From: Eshraghiella sp045124255
GTDB taxonomy: Bacteria > Bacillota > Clostridia > Lachnospirales > Lachnospiraceae
Direction: 5' to 3'
DNA length: 62,409 nucleotides
NCBI GenBank assembly: GCA_045124255.1
Contig: JBGVLM010000070.1
Coordinates: 1-62,409 of the forward strand
The notes below the pieces were generated by a model that worked only from the letters and a program-made list of their open reading frames with translations, ran no database searches and had not been told where the DNA came from. Position 1 is the first letter of the stretch. Each line of letters begins with the position of its first letter. Shown piece after piece: positions 51,575-60,957 of the stretch. Both the position numbers and the translations under genes were made by a program.

Positions 51575-54500
51575 ATGAATCAGCAAAATAACCAGTACGG
51601 ACTGTACAGTCCTCAATTTGAACATGATAACTGCGGTATCGGAGCAGTAGTAAATATTAAGGGTAAGAAAAGTCATCAGATTGTAACGGATGCACTTAAA
51701 ATAGTTGAGAACCTTGAGCACAGGGCAGGAAAGGACGCAGAAGGCAAGACCGGAGACGGTGTCGGTATTCTGACCCAGATTTCACACAAATTCTTCTCTA
51801 AGGTATGTGCTGCGGACAATATTAAAATCGGCGGTGAAAGAGAATACGGAATCGGAATGTTTTTCTTCCCACAGGAGGAGTTAAAGAGAAATCAGGCAAA
51901 GAAAATGTTTGAGATTATCGTTGAAAAGGAAGGCATGAAATTCTTAGGCTGGAGAAAGGTTCCTGTTGTAGAGAATGTTCTCGGAGAAAAAGCAAGAGAG
52001 TGCATGCCATATATATGCCAGGGCTTTATTGAGAAGCCTGCAAGACTTGCAAAGGGACTTGATTTTGACAGAAAGCTTTATATTGTAAGAAGGGTTTTTG
52101 AACAGAGTAATGACAATACATATGTGCCGTCACTTTCAAGCAGAACCATCGTATATAAAGGAATGTTCCTTGTAGGACAGTTAAGAACCTTTTTTACGGA
52201 TTTGCAGGATAAGGATTACGAGTCTGCAATAGCAACCGTACATTCAAGATTCTCAACCAACACAAATCCAAGCTGGGAGAGAGCTCATCCGAACAGATTC
52301 ATCGTACACAACGGAGAGATTAACACAATTAAGGGCAACGCCGACAAAATGCTTGCCAGAGAAGAGACAATGCAGCTTTCAAAGCTTTCGGAGGAGGATA
52401 TTACCAAAGTACTTCCTGTTGTAAATACTCAGGGCTCCGACTCTGCAATGCTTGATAATACAATGGAATTTCTTGTAATGAACGGAATGGAGCTTCCGCT
52501 TGCCGCAATGATTATGATTCCTGAACCATGGTCACATAATGATACAATTTCTCAGGAGAGAAGGGACTTCTATCAGTACTATGCAACAATGATGGAGCCT
52601 TGGGACGGACCTGCGTCAATACTGTTCTCCGACGGTGATTTAATGGGAGCAATTCTTGACAGAAACGGTTTAAGACCTTCCCGTTATTATGTAATGGATG
52701 ATGACAGACTTATTCTTGCTTCTGAGGTAGGTGCACTTGAACTGCCTGAGAACCATATTTTGAAAAAAGAAAGACTTCATCCGGGAAAAATGCTTCTGGT
52801 AAATACGGTTGAGGGCAGAATCTTTTCTGACGAAGAGATAAAAGAAAAATATGCGAGAAAAGAGCCTTACGGGGAATGGCTGGACGGCAATCTTGTAACC
52901 TTAAGTGAATTGAAAATTCCTAACGAGGTTATTCCAACCTATACAAAAGAAGAGAGAAAAAGACTGCAGAAGGCATTCGGCTATACCTATGAGGAGTACA
53001 GAAGCGGTATATATTCAATGGCATTAAACGGCTCAGAGCAGATTGGAGCAATGGGTGTTGATACTCCGATTGCAGCACTTTCGAATGAATATCAGCCTTT
53101 ATTCTATTATTTTAAACAGCTGTTTGCACAGGTAACCAATCCTCCTATTGACGCAATCAGAGAGAAAATCGTGACTTCAACCAATGTATATATTGGCAAG
53201 AACGGTAATCTTCTGGAGGAAAAGCCTGAGAACTGTCAGGTATTAAAAATAAATAATCCGATTCTGTCAGATTTGGATATGTTAAAAATTAAGACAATGA
53301 AGAAGCCGGGCTTTAAGGTTGCACAGGTACCTATTATTTTCTATAAGAGCACTCCTATTGACAGAGTACTTGAGCACCTTTTTGTTGAAGTTGACAAGGC
53401 ATACCGTGACGGAGCGAATATTCTTATCCTGTCCGACAGAGGTGTTGACGAGAATCATGTGGCAATTCCTTCACTGCTTGCAGTGGCAGCAGTACACAAG
53501 CATCTTGTACAGACTAAGAAATGTACGGCAATGTCCTTAATTATAGAATCAGGGGAGCCAAGGGAGGTACATCATTTCGCAACACTTCTCGGCTATGGAG
53601 CAAGTGCGGTTAATCCGTATCTTGCACATTCAACAATATCAGAATTGGTTGACGATAAGCTTCTTAATAAGGATTATTATGCAGCAGTTAATGATTATGA
53701 TGAAGCAATCCTTCACGGAATTGTCAAAATTGCTTCAAAAATGGGTATTTCAACAATCCAGTCATATCAGGGAAGCAAAATTTTTGAGGCAATCGGTATT
53801 TCTGAGGAGGTAATTGACCGCTATTTTACCGGAACAGTAAGCCGAATAGGCGGAATTACACTTGAGGATATCGGAGCACAGGCTGATAAGCAGCATTCAA
53901 AAGCTTTTGACCCGTTGGGACTCGATACGGACCTTACACTTACTGCAATGGGAAGACATAAGATGAGAAGCCAGGGAGAGGAACACCGCTATAATCCTCA
54001 GACAATACATCTTCTCCAGCAGTCAACGAGAGAGGGAGATTACAATAAATTCGTTGAATATACAAAGCTTGTTGATGACGAACGCACAGGATATATAAGA
54101 AGTATTATGGACTTTAATTATCCTGAAAAAGGAATTGATATTTCAGAGGTCGAGGATGAAATGTCAATTGTCAGAAGATTTAAAACAGGTGCGATGTCAT
54201 ACGGCTCAATTTCACAGGAGGCACATGAGGCTCTTGCCATTGCAATGAATCATCTTCACGGCAAATCAAACAGCGGTGAAGGTGGAGAAAGCGATGAGAG
54301 AATTGAATCGGCAGGAACAGACAGAGACAGATGTTCTGCAATCAAGCAGGTGGCAAGCGGACGTTTCGGCGTAACAAGCCGTTACCTTGTTAACTCCAAG
54401 GAAATCCAGATTAAGCTTGCACAGGGTGCAAAGCCTGGTGAGGGCGGACACCTGCCTGCAAGAAAGGTTTATCCGTGGATTGCAAAGACCAGACATTCAA

Positions 54501-56125
54501 CACCGGGCGTAAGCCTTATTTCACCGCCGCCTCACCATGATATTTATTCAATCGAGGATTTGGCACAGCTTATATATGACTTAAAGAATGCTAATAAGAA
54601 TGCAAGAATTTCCGTAAAGCTTGTATCTGAGGCAGGAGTAGGAACAATTGCCGCAGGTGTTGCCAAGGCTGGTGCACAGGTTGTTTTAATCTCAGGCTAT
54701 GACGGAGGTACCGGTGCAGCACCATTAAGTTCAATCCACAATGCAGGACTTCCTTGGGAATTAGGCCTTGCAGAGACACACCAGACCTTGCTTATGAACG
54801 GTCTTCGAAACAGAGTTGTAATTGAGACTGACGGTAAATTAATGAGCGGCCGTGATGTTGCCATTGCAGCATTACTCGGAGCAGAGGAATTCGGTTTTGC
54901 AACCGCACCGCTTGTAACACTCGGTTGTACAATGATGAGGGTATGTAATCTTGATACCTGTCCGATGGGTGTTGCAACACAGAACCCTGAGCTTAGAAAG
55001 CGTTTCATGGGCAAGCCTGAATATGTTGAAAACTTTATGATATTTATTGCAAGACAGCTTCGTGAATACATGGCAAAATTAGGTTTCAGGACAATTGATG
55101 AGATGGTCGGAAGAACTGACTTGCTCAGGAAAAAAGATGTTCTTTCAGAAAGAGAAGCCAAAATTGATTTAAGCAGAATTATCGGAAACAATATGGGAAT
55201 TGTCAGAGAAGGCGAAACTAATGTGTTTAAGCCTGAGTGTGCATACGATTTTTGTCTTGAAACAACTAAGGATGAGAAATGTATTCTCAATAAAAAAGAA
55301 ATCCGTCAGGCTATTGAGAAGGGCAGCAGAACATCAATTGATATTAAATTAACAAATACGGACAGAACCTTCGGAACACTTCTTGGTTCCGAAATTACAA
55401 GACAGAATCCGACAGGACTTAATGAGGATACAATTGTTATTAACTGTAAGGGTTCGGCAGGACAGAGCTTTGGTGCCTTTATTCCGAAAGGACTTACGCT
55501 TTCCCTGTGCGGTGACAGCAATGATTATTTCGGAAAAGGCCTTTCAGGCGGTAAGCTTACTGTGTTTGCACCTGAAAATGCACTCTATGAGCCGGAGGAA
55601 AATATTATTATCGGTAACGTGGCACTCTATGGTGCAACCTCGGGTGAGGCATATATTGCAGGTATGGCAGGCGAACGCTTCTGCGTCCGTAACTCAGGCG
55701 CAACGGCAGTTGTTGAGGGTGTTGGCGAGCATGGCTGCGAATATATGACGGGCGGTCATGTAGTAATTCTCGGACCTACGGGCAAGAATTTTGCAGCAGG
55801 TATGAGCGGCGGTATTGTATATGTGCTCGATGAGAATAACTGCCTGTACAGAAATTTAAATAAAGAAATGGTTCTTATGGAAAAGGTTGAAAGTAAATCT
55901 GACCAGGAAGAGCTGAAAAGAATTATTGAAAAGCATGTTGAGGCAACCGGCTCAATAAAGGGCAAAACGGTACTCGATAATTTTGATGAATATCTTCCTA
56001 AGTTTAAAAAGATTATTCCAGAGGACTATAAGAGACTTATACAGCTTACATGCCAGTTTGAGGAACAGGGAATGAGCAGGGAAGAGGCTCAGATTGAAGC
56101 TTTTTATGCAAGCATTAATAAATAA
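51575..56125 (+). CDS. gltB: Glutamate synthase, large subunit
   Basis: 1516 residues, full length. N-terminal class II glutaminase whose nucleophile is C20 in HDNCGIGAV (the first 19 residues are probably removed), a central domain, an FMN/2-oxoglutarate synthase domain (GAKPGEGGHLPARKVYPWIA) with a [3Fe-4S] ligand set (CTMMRVCNLDTCPMG), and the C-terminal beta-helix (GxxxG repeats such as GKGLSGGKLTVFAP). Moves the glutamine amide onto 2-oxoglutarate to give two glutamates. Partner GltD follows after 18 bp. Confidence 0.97.
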   Translation: MNQQNNQYGLYSPQFEHDNCGIGAVVNIKGKKSHQIVTDALKIVENLEHRAGKDAEGKTGDGVGILTQISHKFFSKVCAADNIKIGGEREYGIGMFFFPQEELKRNQAKKMFEIIVEKEGMKFLGWRKVPVVENVLGEKARECMPYICQGFIEKPARLAKGLDFDRKLYIVRRVFEQSNDNTYVPSLSSRTIVYKGMFLVGQLRTFFTDLQDKDYESAIATVHSRFSTNTNPSWERAHPNRFIVHNGEINTIKGNADKMLAREETMQLSKLSEEDITKVLPVVNTQGSDSAMLDNTMEFLVMNGMELPLAAMIMIPEPWSHNDTISQERRDFYQYYATMMEPWDGPASILFSDGDLMGAILDRNGLRPSRYYVMDDDRLILASEVGALELPENHILKKERLHPGKMLLVNTVEGRIFSDEEIKEKYARKEPYGEWLDGNLVTLSELKIPNEVIPTYTKEERKRLQKAFGYTYEEYRSGIYSMALNGSEQIGAMGVDTPIAALSNEYQPLFYYFKQLFAQVTNPPIDAIREKIVTSTNVYIGKNGNLLEEKPENCQVLKINNPILSDLDMLKIKTMKKPGFKVAQVPIIFYKSTPIDRVLEHLFVEVDKAYRDGANILILSDRGVDENHVAIPSLLAVAAVHKHLVQTKKCTAMSLIIESGEPREVHHFATLLGYGASAVNPYLAHSTISELVDDKLLNKDYYAAVNDYDEAILHGIVKIASKMGISTIQSYQGSKIFEAIGISEEVIDRYFTGTVSRIGGITLEDIGAQADKQHSKAFDPLGLDTDLTLTAMGRHKMRSQGEEHRYNPQTIHLLQQSTREGDYNKFVEYTKLVDDERTGYIRSIMDFNYPEKGIDISEVEDEMSIVRRFKTGAMSYGSISQEAHEALAIAMNHLHGKSNSGEGGESDERIESAGTDRDRCSAIKQVASGRFGVTSRYLVNSKEIQIKLAQGAKPGEGGHLPARKVYPWIAKTRHSTPGVSLISPPPHHDIYSIEDLAQLIYDLKNANKNARISVKLVSEAGVGTIAAGVAKAGAQVVLISGYDGGTGAAPLSSIHNAGLPWELGLAETHQTLLMNGLRNRVVIETDGKLMSGRDVAIAALLGAEEFGFATAPLVTLGCTMMRVCNLDTCPMGVATQNPELRKRFMGKPEYVENFMIFIARQLREYMAKLGFRTIDEMVGRTDLLRKKDVLSEREAKIDLSRIIGNNMGIVREGETNVFKPECAYDFCLETTKDEKCILNKKEIRQAIEKGSRTSIDIKLTNTDRTFGTLLGSEITRQNPTGLNEDTIVINCKGSAGQSFGAFIPKGLTLSLCGDSNDYFGKGLSGGKLTVFAPENALYEPEENIIIGNVALYGATSGEAYIAGMAGERFCVRNSGATAVVEGVGEHGCEYMTGGHVVILGPTGKNFAAGMSGGIVYVLDENNCLYRNLNKEMVLMEKVESKSDQEELKRIIEKHVEATGSIKGKTVLDNFDEYLPKFKKIIPEDYKRLIQLTCQFEEQGMSREEAQIEAFYASINK

Positions 56126-56143
56126 TTCATTGGAGGAAATAGT

Positions 56144-57628
56144 ATGGGAAAAGCAACAGGTTTTTTAGAATATGAACGCAAAGACGGTCCTACAGTTCCG
56201 GCAGATGAAAGAATTAAGAATTTTAAAGAATTTCATGAGGATTTAAGCCTTGATGAGCAGAAGGTACAGGGTGCAAGATGTATGGACTGCGGCGTACCGT
56301 TCTGTCAGGCAGGTACAATGATTGCCGGAATGGCGTCAGGCTGTCCGCTTCACAATCTTGTACCGGATATAAATGACCTTGTATACCATGGCAACTGGGA
56401 GCAGGCATATAAAAGACTCAGCAAAACACATTGTTTTCCTGAATTTACTTCAAGAGTATGTCCGGCATTGTGTGAAGCAGCATGTGCCTGCGGCCTTCAC
56501 AGTGCTCCTGTGGCAACCAAGGCAAATGAAAAGGCAGTAATTGAATATGCGTTTGAAAACGGCCTTGTACAGCCGGAAATACCTTCGGTAAGAACCGGCA
56601 AGAAGGTTGCCGTTATCGGAAGCGGACCTTCAGGACTTGCAGCAGCAATGCAGCTTAACAGAAGGGGACACAGCGTAACCGTGTATGAGCGTAGTGACAG
56701 ACCGGGAGGACTTTTAAGATACGGTATTCCGAATATGAAGCTCGATAAGTCTGTAATTGACAGAAGAATAGATATAATGAAGCAGTCAGGAATAGAATTT
56801 ATCTGCAATACCGATGTGGGTAAGGATATCAAAGGCAAGGAGCTTTTAAAGCAGTATGACAGGGTTGTTCTGTGCTGTGGCGCTTCTAATCCAAGGGATA
56901 TCAATGTTTTGGGCAGGGACGCAAAGGGAGTCTATTTTGCGGTGGACTTTTTGTCAAAGGTAACTAAGACTTTGTTGGACAGTAATTTTACACAGGTTCC
57001 GTATGAAATGGCAAAGGATAAAAATGTCGTTGTAATCGGAGGCGGCGATACGGGTAATGACTGTGTCGGTACGGCAATCCGTCTCGGAGCCAAAAGTGTT
57101 ATTCAGTTAGAGATGATGCCAAAGCCGCCGGTATGCCGTCTTGACAGCAATCCATGGCCGGAATGGCCGAAAATCCTTAAGACTGATTATGGTCAGGAGG
57201 AGGCAGTCAGTAAATTCGGAGATGACCCGAGAGTATATCAGACTACAGTTACCGAATTTATTAAGGACAGTAAGGGAAATCTTACCGGAGCGAAAACGGT
57301 ACAGCTTGAATCACGCTATGATGAAAAGACAAAGAGAAATATAATGGCACCTGTTGAAGGCACGGAAAAAGAAATAAAGGCCGATTTAGTATTAATTGCA
57401 GCAGGATTTTTAGGCTGTGAGGGTTACTTAATTAACAATTTAGGTGTAGAATGTAACGAGAGAACCAATGTTAAGACAGAAAAGGATTCATACAAAACAT
57501 CGGTTGACCGCATATATACTGCGGGAGATATGCACAGAGGACAGTCACTTGTTGTCTGGGCGATTGCTGAGGGCCGGGCTGCGGCGAGAGAAGTTGATGA
57601 ATCAATGATGGGATATTCCAACCTCTGA
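56144..57628 (+). CDS. gltD: Glutamate synthase, small subunit
   Basis: 494 residues. The N terminus carries the cysteine-rich [4Fe-4S] segment (CMDCGVPFCQ...GCPLHN, and SRVCPALCEAACACG), followed by FAD (VAVIGSGPSGLAAAMQL) and NAD(P)H (VVVIGGGDTGNDCVGTA) sites, ending YTAGDMHRGQSLVVWAIAEG. Feeds electrons from NAD(P)H to GltB. Ribosome site TTGGAGG. Confidence 0.97.
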   Translation: MGKATGFLEYERKDGPTVPADERIKNFKEFHEDLSLDEQKVQGARCMDCGVPFCQAGTMIAGMASGCPLHNLVPDINDLVYHGNWEQAYKRLSKTHCFPEFTSRVCPALCEAACACGLHSAPVATKANEKAVIEYAFENGLVQPEIPSVRTGKKVAVIGSGPSGLAAAMQLNRRGHSVTVYERSDRPGGLLRYGIPNMKLDKSVIDRRIDIMKQSGIEFICNTDVGKDIKGKELLKQYDRVVLCCGASNPRDINVLGRDAKGVYFAVDFLSKVTKTLLDSNFTQVPYEMAKDKNVVVIGGGDTGNDCVGTAIRLGAKSVIQLEMMPKPPVCRLDSNPWPEWPKILKTDYGQEEAVSKFGDDPRVYQTTVTEFIKDSKGNLTGAKTVQLESRYDEKTKRNIMAPVEGTEKEIKADLVLIAAGFLGCEGYLINNLGVECNERTNVKTEKDSYKTSVDRIYTAGDMHRGQSLVVWAIAEGRAAAREVDESMMGYSNL

Positions 57629-57660
57629 TTACCCGGTAATATATTTTTAAGGAGTAGTTT

Positions 57661-58962
57661 ATGAGAACTAAGGAAGAAATAATAAAACTTGTAAATGATG
57701 AGGATGTTGAATTTATACGTCTTCAGTTTACGGATATGTGCGGCAATCTGAAGAATATTGCAATAACAGTTAATCAGCTGGAGCATGCTTTGGATAATAA
57801 ATGTGTATTTGACGGTCTTGCTCTGTACGGCTCAAAACGCGGTGCGGCAGATATGTATTTATATCCGGATTTGGATTCTTTTGTTATTCTCCCTTGGAGA
57901 CCGCAGCACGGAAAGGTAGCAAGACTTTTGTGTGATGTGTATGACAGAAGCGGACAGGAAAGTACTTTAAGCTCAAGGACAATTTTAAAAAGAGTTATTA
58001 AACAGGCAGAGGAGAAGGGCTATACCTTTTATATCGACCCTGAATGTGAATTTTTCCTGTTTCATACTGATGAGAACGGAATGCCGACAACTGTTACACA
58101 TGAGCAGGCAGGTTATATGGATGTAGGACCGGTCGATTTGGGAGAAAATGCAAGAAGGGATATCGTGCTTTCTCTTGAGGACATGGGTTTTGAGATAGAG
58201 TCCTCACACCATGAATGTGCACCGGCACAGCATGAAATTGATTTCAAAGAGGCAGAGGCTTTGCAGATTGCAGATTCCATTGTCACCTTTAAATCAGCAG
58301 TGCGTGCGATTGCCAAGCGTTTCGGACTTCATGCAACCTTTATGCCTAAGCCGAAAATGGGTGTGGCCGGCTCAGGAATGCACCTTAATCTGTCAGTATA
58401 CAAGGATGGAAGAAATATTTTTAACAACCGAATCAATAATAATGAATATACAGAGGAAGCAGAGTCTTTTATGGCAGGAATTATGGAGCATGCAAAAGCA
58501 ATATGCTCAATAACCAATCCGCTTGTCAATTCGTATAAAAGATTAATTTCCGGAATAGACTTATATTATGATGACATTATAGAAGATATTCCGCGTAATG
58601 CTCTTATGAGTGTAAGAAGCAGGGAGGGTGAGGATACTAAGGTTGAACTCAGATTTCCTGATCCGTCAGCTAATCCGTATCTTGCGATTGCAGTATGTAT
58701 TGCAGCAGGACTCGACGGACTGGAAAGAGGACTTAAATTAAACGGAGCTTCCTTAAGCAGTGAAACCAAAGAGACCAAAATGGCATATCTTCCGGTTAAT
58801 CTTAAGGACGCGGTTGACTGTACAATCAATGACGGTTTTATCAGGTCAGTTCTCGGAGACAGATTTACTGACATTTACTGCAGATTAAAGTATCAGGAGT
58901 GGAATGAGTATATGGAGGAAGTTTCTGATTGGGAAATAGAAAAATATCTAAACAGAGTATAA
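57661..58962 (+). CDS. glnA: Type I glutamine synthetase
   Basis: 433 residues, the short GSI-alpha type without the adenylylation region. Motifs: RLQFTDMCGNLKNI, DPECEFFLF, SSHHECAPAQHEIDF, GSGMHLNLS, and the NPYLAIAVC/RFPDPSANPY ATP/glutamate region. Makes glutamine; together with GltBD it forms the GS-GOGAT cycle in one transcript. Ribosome site TAAGGAG. A second synthetase (GSIII) is encoded about 12 kb away on the other strand. Confidence 0.96.
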   Translation: MRTKEEIIKLVNDEDVEFIRLQFTDMCGNLKNIAITVNQLEHALDNKCVFDGLALYGSKRGAADMYLYPDLDSFVILPWRPQHGKVARLLCDVYDRSGQESTLSSRTILKRVIKQAEEKGYTFYIDPECEFFLFHTDENGMPTTVTHEQAGYMDVGPVDLGENARRDIVLSLEDMGFEIESSHHECAPAQHEIDFKEAEALQIADSIVTFKSAVRAIAKRFGLHATFMPKPKMGVAGSGMHLNLSVYKDGRNIFNNRINNNEYTEEAESFMAGIMEHAKAICSITNPLVNSYKRLISGIDLYYDDIIEDIPRNALMSVRSREGEDTKVELRFPDPSANPYLAIAVCIAAGLDGLERGLKLNGASLSSETKETKMAYLPVNLKDAVDCTINDGFIRSVLGDRFTDIYCRLKYQEWNEYMEEVSDWEIEKYLNRV

Positions 58963-58976
58963 AGAGGTGACGTAGT

Positions 58977-59525
58977 ATGGGCTGCATAATTATTGCTTTG
59001 CCCAAAATTGAGAATGCAAGAAATTTGAGCAATATTTTAAAACGTCATGGATTTGCAGCAGATATTATATGTACTACCGGTTCGAATGTACTCTCAAACG
59101 TAAATCAGCTTGACAGCGGAATTGTAATAAGCGGAGTGCGTTTGTTGGATATGCAGTATACTCAGTTAGCGGAATATTTACCGGATAATTTTGAAATGCT
59201 TTTAATTGCTTCAGAAGCCGTAATAGAGAAATGTTCACCCGATATTATGTCCTTAATAATGCCAATCAGGGTTAATGAACTGATTGGTACGGTCGAGATG
59301 ATGCTGGCACAGCAGGAAAGACGCCGTAAGAAATTAAAGAGTGCCCATAAGGTCAGGAGTGAACAGGAGCAGAATTATATTAATAATGCAAAATGGCTTC
59401 TTATGGAGAGAAACAATATGACGGAGCAGGAAGCGTTCAGATATATACAGAAATGCAGTATGGATTCAGGCACCAACATGGTTGAAACTGCACAGATGAT
59501 TCTGACGTTAATGTTTGCCGATTAA
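58977..59525 (+). CDS. ANTAR-domain antiterminator with degenerate receiver
   Basis: 182 residues. Residues 1-110 have the length and pattern of a response-regulator receiver but not its chemistry: the phospho-site position reads IVISGVRL (G53 in place of Asp), the N-terminal acidic pair is absent (IIIALPKIEN), and the conserved Lys-Pro reads MPIRV. A basic coiled-coil stretch (RRRKKLKSAHKVRSEQEQ, about 116-132) leads into the RNA-binding ANTAR domain (AKWLLMERNNMTEQEAFRYIQ..., 135-180). ANTAR proteins bind A1/G4 hexaloop hairpins and block terminators; four such leaders lie in this window. The nitR gene next to glnA in solventogenic Clostridia is the nearest parallel I know. Likely phosphorylation-independent and possibly controlled by a partner such as glutamine synthetase (inference). 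Confidence 0.92.
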   Translation: MGCIIIALPKIENARNLSNILKRHGFAADIICTTGSNVLSNVNQLDSGIVISGVRLLDMQYTQLAEYLPDNFEMLLIASEAVIEKCSPDIMSLIMPIRVNELIGTVEMMLAQQERRRKKLKSAHKVRSEQEQNYINNAKWLLMERNNMTEQEAFRYIQKCSMDSGTNMVETAQMILTLMFAD

Positions 59526-59555
59526 TTGCATACTTTATAGAAAGGCGAGAGATAA

Positions 59556-60773
59556 ATGTATAGTATTAATGAGAATTATTTAAATTTACAGGGAAGCTAC
59601 CTTTTCTCAACCATTGCCAAGAAGGTAAATGGTTTTAAGGAGGCTAATCCGGATTCGAGCGTAATAAGTCTTGGAATAGGAGATGTGACACAGCCGATTG
59701 TGCCTGCCATTATCGAGGCACTTCACAAGGCGGTTGATGAAATGGGAACAGTTTCCGGCTTTCACGGCTATGGTCCTGAACAGGGCTATGAGTTCCTTAG
59801 AAGTGCGATTGCACACAATGATTATCAGGCAAGGGGATGTGATATAGCACCTGACGAGATTTTCGTATCCGACGGTGCAAAATGCGATGTCGGCAATATT
59901 CAGGAGATTTTCGGCAGGGACAATACGGTTGCAGTATGTGACCCTGTATACCCGGTATATGTTGACACAAATGTCATGGCAGGACGTTCAGGCAGCTTCA
60001 ACGCAGCAAAGGGCGGCTTTGAGAATATTGTATATATGCCATGTACCAAAGCAAACGGCTTCGTTCCGGCAAAGCCTGACAAGGCACCTGATTTAATTTA
60101 TCTGTGCTTTCCAAACAATCCGACAGGAATGACTATAACCAGGGATGAGCTGCAGTCGTGGGTTGATTATGCCAATAAAAACGGCTCAATCATTCTTTAT
60201 GACGCTGCTTATGAGGCATATATTTCAGAGCCGGAAATTCCTCACAGCATTTATGAGTGTGAGGGTGCAAGAACCTGTGCGATTGAAATGCATTCCTTCT
60301 CAAAGAATGCCGGATTTACGGGATTAAGACTCGGTTATACCGTTGTGCCTAAGGATTTGGTATGTAATCAGACAACACTTCATTCACTCTGGAACAGAAG
60401 ACATACAACCAAGTATAACGGTGCTCCGTATATTGTGCAGAGGGCAGGCGAGGCAGTATATTCCGAAGAAGGCAGGAAGCAGTTAAAGGAACAGGTTGCA
60501 TATTATATGAATAATGCAAAGGTAATCAAGGATGGTCTTAAGGAGGCAGGATATTCAGTATCAGGAGGAGTTAACGCACCATATATCTGGCTTAAGACAA
60601 TTGATGGAATGACATCATGGGAATTCTTCGATTATGTACTTGAAAATGCCAATGTTGTAGGTACACCTGGTTCAGGTTTCGGACCAAGCGGCGAAGGATA
60701 CTTCAGACTGACAGCATTCGGAACACTGGAGAACACTGTAGAAGCCATTGAGAGAATGAAGAAGATACGATAA
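59556..60773 (+). CDS. dapL: LL-diaminopimelate aminotransferase
   Basis: 405 residues, fold-type I PLP enzyme. DapL signatures are FHGYGPEQGYEFLR, SDGAKCDVGNIQEIF, FPNNPTGMT, and the PLP lysine in HSFSKNAGFTGLR. Converts tetrahydrodipicolinate straight to LL-diaminopimelate using glutamate, giving lysine and peptidoglycan precursor. It draws on the glutamate made by GltBD, which may explain its place as the last gene of the operon, 30 bp after the ANTAR gene. Confidence 0.94.
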   Translation: MYSINENYLNLQGSYLFSTIAKKVNGFKEANPDSSVISLGIGDVTQPIVPAIIEALHKAVDEMGTVSGFHGYGPEQGYEFLRSAIAHNDYQARGCDIAPDEIFVSDGAKCDVGNIQEIFGRDNTVAVCDPVYPVYVDTNVMAGRSGSFNAAKGGFENIVYMPCTKANGFVPAKPDKAPDLIYLCFPNNPTGMTITRDELQSWVDYANKNGSIILYDAAYEAYISEPEIPHSIYECEGARTCAIEMHSFSKNAGFTGLRLGYTVVPKDLVCNQTTLHSLWNRRHTTKYNGAPYIVQRAGEAVYSEEGRKQLKEQVAYYMNNAKVIKDGLKEAGYSVSGGVNAPYIWLKTIDGMTSWEFFDYVLENANVVGTPGSGFGPSGEGYFRLTAFGTLENTVEAIERMKKIR

Positions 60774-60782
60774 AAATATTTG

Positions 60783-60837
60783 CCTCCCAATAACACCATC
60801 TGCGATGGTAAAGTTATCGGGAGGTAAATAATTTTTA
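60783..60837 (+). terminator. Terminator of the pyrG-dapL operon
   Basis: CCTCCCAATAAC (60783-60794) pairs with GTTATCGGGAGG (60813-60824) with one mismatch, enclosing ACCATC-TGC-GATGGT. AATAATTTTT follows. The span 60838-60921 shows no gene. Confidence 0.65.
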
Positions 60838-60921
60838 GGAATAAGGCGAGCCCATTACTTATGTTTGGAGATGTAGTATTGATTAGTGAACATTAATCTT
60901 ACATAAAATAAGAAATATCCC

Positions 60922-60950
60922 TTGCATAAAAAAAATGCATGTGTTAGTAT
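60922..60950 (+). promoter_or_regulatory. aspS promoter
   Basis: TTGCAT (60922-60927) and TAGTAT (60945-60950) are 17 bp apart with an extended TGT; transcription should start near 60957, at the beginning of the T-box leader. Confidence 0.7.
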
Positions 60951-60957
60951 TTATTCC

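Noticed and set aside
60783..60837. Nested hairpin after dapL considered as a riboswitch or hexaloop leader
   Set aside because: It follows the operon's last stop codon, its inner loop has three bases, and the aspS promoter lies downstream of it.
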